Below, one piece after another: positions 61,685-64,000 of a stretch of 64,000 nucleotides of DNA. Within the stretch, counting starts at the first letter, position 1; the number at the start of each line of letters is the position of its first letter. The notes beneath the pieces are model-generated. The model saw only the letters and a list, made by a program, of their open reading frames with translations, ran no database searches and was not told the DNA's origin. Made by a program: the position numbers and the translations under genes. The DNA is from Tateyamaria omphalii (GTDB lineage Bacteria; Pseudomonadota; Alphaproteobacteria; Rhodobacterales; Rhodobacteraceae): contig NZ_CP019313.1 in the NCBI RefSeq assembly GCF_001969365.1, positions 20,457 to 84,456 on the forward strand, written 5' to 3'.

Positions 61685-63000
61685 TGGATCCGCTTGTTCT
61701 GGGGGCGATTGTGGCGGTGGCCACGATATTTGTGCTGTTTTCGGGCGTGTCGGTGGCGCTGGGGCTGCTGATCGTGTCGGCGGGGTTTCTGATTATCTTT
61801 GACGGGGTGCGGTCGCTTGAGCTGATGCCGGAGATCCTGTTTGGCAAGCTGGATAACTTTGCGCTGCTGTCGATCCCGATGTTCATCATCATGGGGGCGT
61901 CGATTGCGTCGACCCGTGCGGGGGCTGACCTGTACGAGGCGCTGGAGCGGTGGCTGACGCGGGTGCCGGGGGGGCTGGTGATTTCGAACCTTGGCGCCTG
62001 TGCGCTCTTTTCGGCCATGTCCGGGTCGTCGCCCGCGACCTGTGCGGCCATCGGCAAGATGGGCATTCCCGAGATGCGCAAGCGGGGCTATCCGGATGCC
62101 ATCGCATCGGGTTCGATTGCGGCGGGCGGTACGCTGGGCATTCTGATCCCGCCGTCGGTGACGATGATTGTCTACGGGATTGCGACCGAGACGTCGATTG
62201 GACGGTTGTTTCTGGCGGGTGTCTTTCCCGGTCTGCTGCTGGTGTCGCTGTTCATGGCGTGGTCGCTTTATGCCACATGGCGGTCGGGGGATGCCGCTGT
62301 GCTGAGCGCGACGGCCTATACGTGGAAGCAGAAGTTCGAGATCCTGCCGCGTGTGATCCCGTTTATCGTGATCATCATCGGGGTGCTGTATGCGATGTAT
62401 GGCGGTGTGGCGACACCGTCCGAGACGGCGGCGGTGGGCGCGCTCATGTGTTTGCTGATCGCGATGATCATATACCGGCTGTGGAATCCAGCGGACCTGT
62501 GGGTGGTGCTGCGGGACAGCACCAAGGAAAGCGTGATGATCCTGTTCATCATCGCCGCGGCCGGGGTGTTCAGCTACATGCTGTCGTCGCTGTTCATCAC
62601 GCAGGCCATTGCCGAGTGGATCGGGACGCTGGATGTGAACCGTTGGGTGCTGATGGGGGCGGTGAACGTGTTCCTGCTGATCGCGGGGTTCTTCCTGCCG
62701 CCCGTGGCCGTGATCCTGATGGCGGCACCCATCCTGCTGCCGATCATCATCACCGCCGGGTTCGATCCGATCTGGTTTGCGGTGATCCTGACCATCAACA
62801 TGGAGATTGGGCTGATTTCGCCCCCCGTCGGTCTGAACCTTTATGTCATCAACGGGATTGCGCCTGACATTTCGCTGAAGACGATCCTGAAGGGGTCGCT
62901 GCCATTTGTGGCGTGTATGGTGATTGCGATTGTCATTCTGTGCCTGTTTCCGGGCATCGCGACGTGGTTGCCGGATACGGTGATGGGGGCCGCGCGATGA
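61684..63000 (+). CDS. TRAP transporter large membrane subunit (DctM family)
   Basis: A 438-residue protein with about 12 helices, from ATG 61684; the longer open frame is a shadow of dctQ. Signatures are FSAMSGSSPATCAAIGKMGIPEMRKRGYPDAIASGSIAAGGTLGILIPPSVTMIVYG, VATPSETAAVGA, and FFLPPVAVILMAAPILLPI with EIGLISPPVGLNLYVINGIA. It carries the substrate with a sodium gradient in known family members. Its stop overlaps the decarboxylase start as ATGA. Confidence 0.93.
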   Translation: MDPLVLGAIVAVATIFVLFSGVSVALGLLIVSAGFLIIFDGVRSLELMPEILFGKLDNFALLSIPMFIIMGASIASTRAGADLYEALERWLTRVPGGLVISNLGACALFSAMSGSSPATCAAIGKMGIPEMRKRGYPDAIASGSIAAGGTLGILIPPSVTMIVYGIATETSIGRLFLAGVFPGLLLVSLFMAWSLYATWRSGDAAVLSATAYTWKQKFEILPRVIPFIVIIIGVLYAMYGGVATPSETAAVGALMCLLIAMIIYRLWNPADLWVVLRDSTKESVMILFIIAAAGVFSYMLSSLFITQAIAEWIGTLDVNRWVLMGAVNVFLLIAGFFLPPVAVILMAAPILLPIIITAGFDPIWFAVILTINMEIGLISPPVGLNLYVINGIAPDISLKTILKGSLPFVACMVIAIVILCLFPGIATWLPDTVMGAAR

Positions 63001-64000
63001 CCATGCTGGCCGATCTTCTGTCGACGGTGTTCGAGCGTCGGATGCGGATGAGCGGGCCGGCCCGCGATGACGCGCGGTCGACCGAAGAGCTGGCCGAGGC
63101 GCTGGTGGGGGCCGATGGAGAGATGTCGGGGCAGAATCTGGGGCGGTTGATCCTGGACCGGTTCAGCGACATGGATGCGGACGCGCGGCGGGCATTCTTT
63201 GACTATCTGGCGACGGCGATGGATTTTGACCCCAGCGCCGTGCGGGACGCGCTGGACGCCTACGAAGCGGAGCCGGGGCGCGCGACCTACAGGCGGTTCG
63301 CCGCAGCCGCCGAGCCCAAGCGGCAGGAGTTCATCCGGCGGCTCAACCAGGTGCCGCAGGCCACCGGTGAGCTGGTGGCGATGCGGGCGGAGTTGTTGCG
63401 ATACGCCAAGGACGACCCGGCGCTGGGGGCGCTTGATCTGGATTTTCAGCACCTGTTCAGTTCGTGGTTCAACCGGGGCTTTCTGGTGCTGCGCCCGATC
63501 AACTGGGAAAGCCCCGCGCATATCCTGGACAAGATCATCGCCTATGAGGCGGTCCATGCCATCGACAGCTGGGATGACCTGCGGCGGCGGCTGGAACCGG
63601 TGGACCGGCGCTGTTTTGCCTTTTTTCACCCGGCGATGGCGGACGAGCCGCTGATCTTTGTCGAGGTGGCGCTGACAAAGGGCATTCCCGACAGCGTGCA
63701 GGACCTGCTGTCGGAGGATCGCAGCGGGATCGTGGCGGAGGAGGCGGACACGGCTGTGTTCTATTCCATCTCGAACTGTCAGGCCGGGCTGGCGAGCATT
63801 TCCTTTGGCAATTCGCTGATCAAGCAGGTGGCGGTTGACCTGTCGATGCAGTTGCCGGGGTTGAAAACCTTTGTCACCCTGTCGCCTATTCCGGGGCTTG
63901 TGGCCTGGCTTGCCGATCAGGGGATCGAGGCGCGCGCGGACGACCAGGACCGGCTGCGCGGCCTGGCCGCGCATTACCTGCTGGAGGCCAAGCGCAACGG
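62997..64000 (+). CDS. Malonyl-CoA decarboxylase (MCD family), cut by the right window edge
   Basis: The first 334 codons are visible; the rest runs off the right edge. The N-terminal helical domain (GQNLGRLILDRFSDMDADARRAFFDYLATAMDFD) is followed by the acetyltransferase-like catalytic domain: HLFSSWFNRGFLVLRPINWESPAHILDKIIAYEAVHAI, FFHPAMADEPLIFVEVALTKG, YSISNCQAGLASISFGNSLIKQV and TFVTLSPIPGLVAWL, all diagnostic for MCD (MatA). It converts malonyl-CoA to acetyl-CoA and CO2. It overlaps the transporter gene by 4 nt. A malonyl-CoA synthetase (MatB) would be expected next, outside the window. Confidence 0.92.
   Translation, partial: MTMLADLLSTVFERRMRMSGPARDDARSTEELAEALVGADGEMSGQNLGRLILDRFSDMDADARRAFFDYLATAMDFDPSAVRDALDAYEAEPGRATYRRFAAAAEPKRQEFIRRLNQVPQATGELVAMRAELLRYAKDDPALGALDLDFQHLFSSWFNRGFLVLRPINWESPAHILDKIIAYEAVHAIDSWDDLRRRLEPVDRRCFAFFHPAMADEPLIFVEVALTKGIPDSVQDLLSEDRSGIVAEEADTAVFYSISNCQAGLASISFGNSLIKQVAVDLSMQLPGLKTFVTLSPIPGLVAWLADQGIEARADDQDRLRGLAAHYLLEAKRN

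Noticed and set aside
1..64000. CRISPR arrays, tRNA or rRNA genes, insertion sequences, prophage genes
   Set aside because: None recognised on either strand; the only regular repeats are the iterons and the RTX codons.

Overview
The window looks like part of a large extrachromosomal replicon (plasmid or chromid) of a high-GC alphaproteobacterium, most likely a marine Rhodobacterales (Roseobacter-group) species. The reasons are the protein families seen: an RPA-type replication initiator with ParA/ParB, a MaoC-PTA/AckA/FabI2/PhaC cluster, TTT and TRAP carboxylate transporters, RTX serralysin, and exopolysaccharide genes with GT61 and sulfotransferases. No rRNA, tRNA, CRISPR array or insertion sequence was recognised.

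Region 1 (1-19 kb, mostly minus strand) is a surface-polysaccharide locus. It holds two tandem GH43-like beta-propellers, a WbqC-like protein, two DegT-type sugar aminotransferases, an FdtA-type ketoisomerase, two GT2 enzymes, a GNAT acetyltransferase, an MsbA-like ABC exporter, a GT61 enzyme, an arylsulfotransferase, a sulfotransferase, a DUF4185 beta-propeller, a DUF2723-type membrane protein and an AsmA-like protein. The FdtA/FdtB-like pair points to a dTDP-3-amino-3,6-dideoxyhexose.

Region 2 (19.5-25.2 kb, plus strand) is the most striking part. A HAD-UbiA fusion, a GtrA protein, a DprE1 oxidase, a DprE2 reductase and a GT-C-like membrane protein form an overlapping operon that mirrors the mycobacterial decaprenylphosphoryl-D-arabinose pathway. 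A DUF4185 protein (a family that includes endo-D-arabinofuranases) lies 4 kb away. This suggests a D-arabinofuranose-containing glycan. A periplasmic glucan protein (OpgD/G) follows.

Region 3 (26.8-33.5 kb) is gene-poor accessory DNA with a secreted RTX metallopeptidase (frameshifted as sequenced), a YscW/YbaY-like secreted protein and a truncated AraC-type regulator.

Region 4 (33.5-41.8 kb, minus strand) is a compact V/A-type ATPase operon in the order carbamate kinase-B-D-I-K-E-DUF2764-A, with nearly all genes overlapping.

Region 5 (42.4-52.2 kb) is the replicon backbone. It has two AT-rich zinc-ribbon ORFs, an RPA-type initiator flanked by three upstream and five downstream 18-bp iterons, then phaC-fabI-maoC/pta-ackA, then a DnaA box and parAB. 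By eye, the base skew of the plus strand switches from C-rich to G-rich near 49 kb, independent of gene direction.

Region 6 (52.2-64 kb) holds two organic-acid modules. The first has a LacI regulator, a TctABC transporter, a CoA-acylating aldehyde dehydrogenase and an acyl-CoA ligase (possibly sulfoacetate use). The second has a GntR regulator with a TTGTATACAA operator, a DctPQM TRAP transporter and malonyl-CoA decarboxylase (malonate use), cut by the right edge.

Three genes (GT61, serralysin, DUF2764) are each broken by what looks like one missing base in a G/C run. This points to sequencing error or very recent loss.
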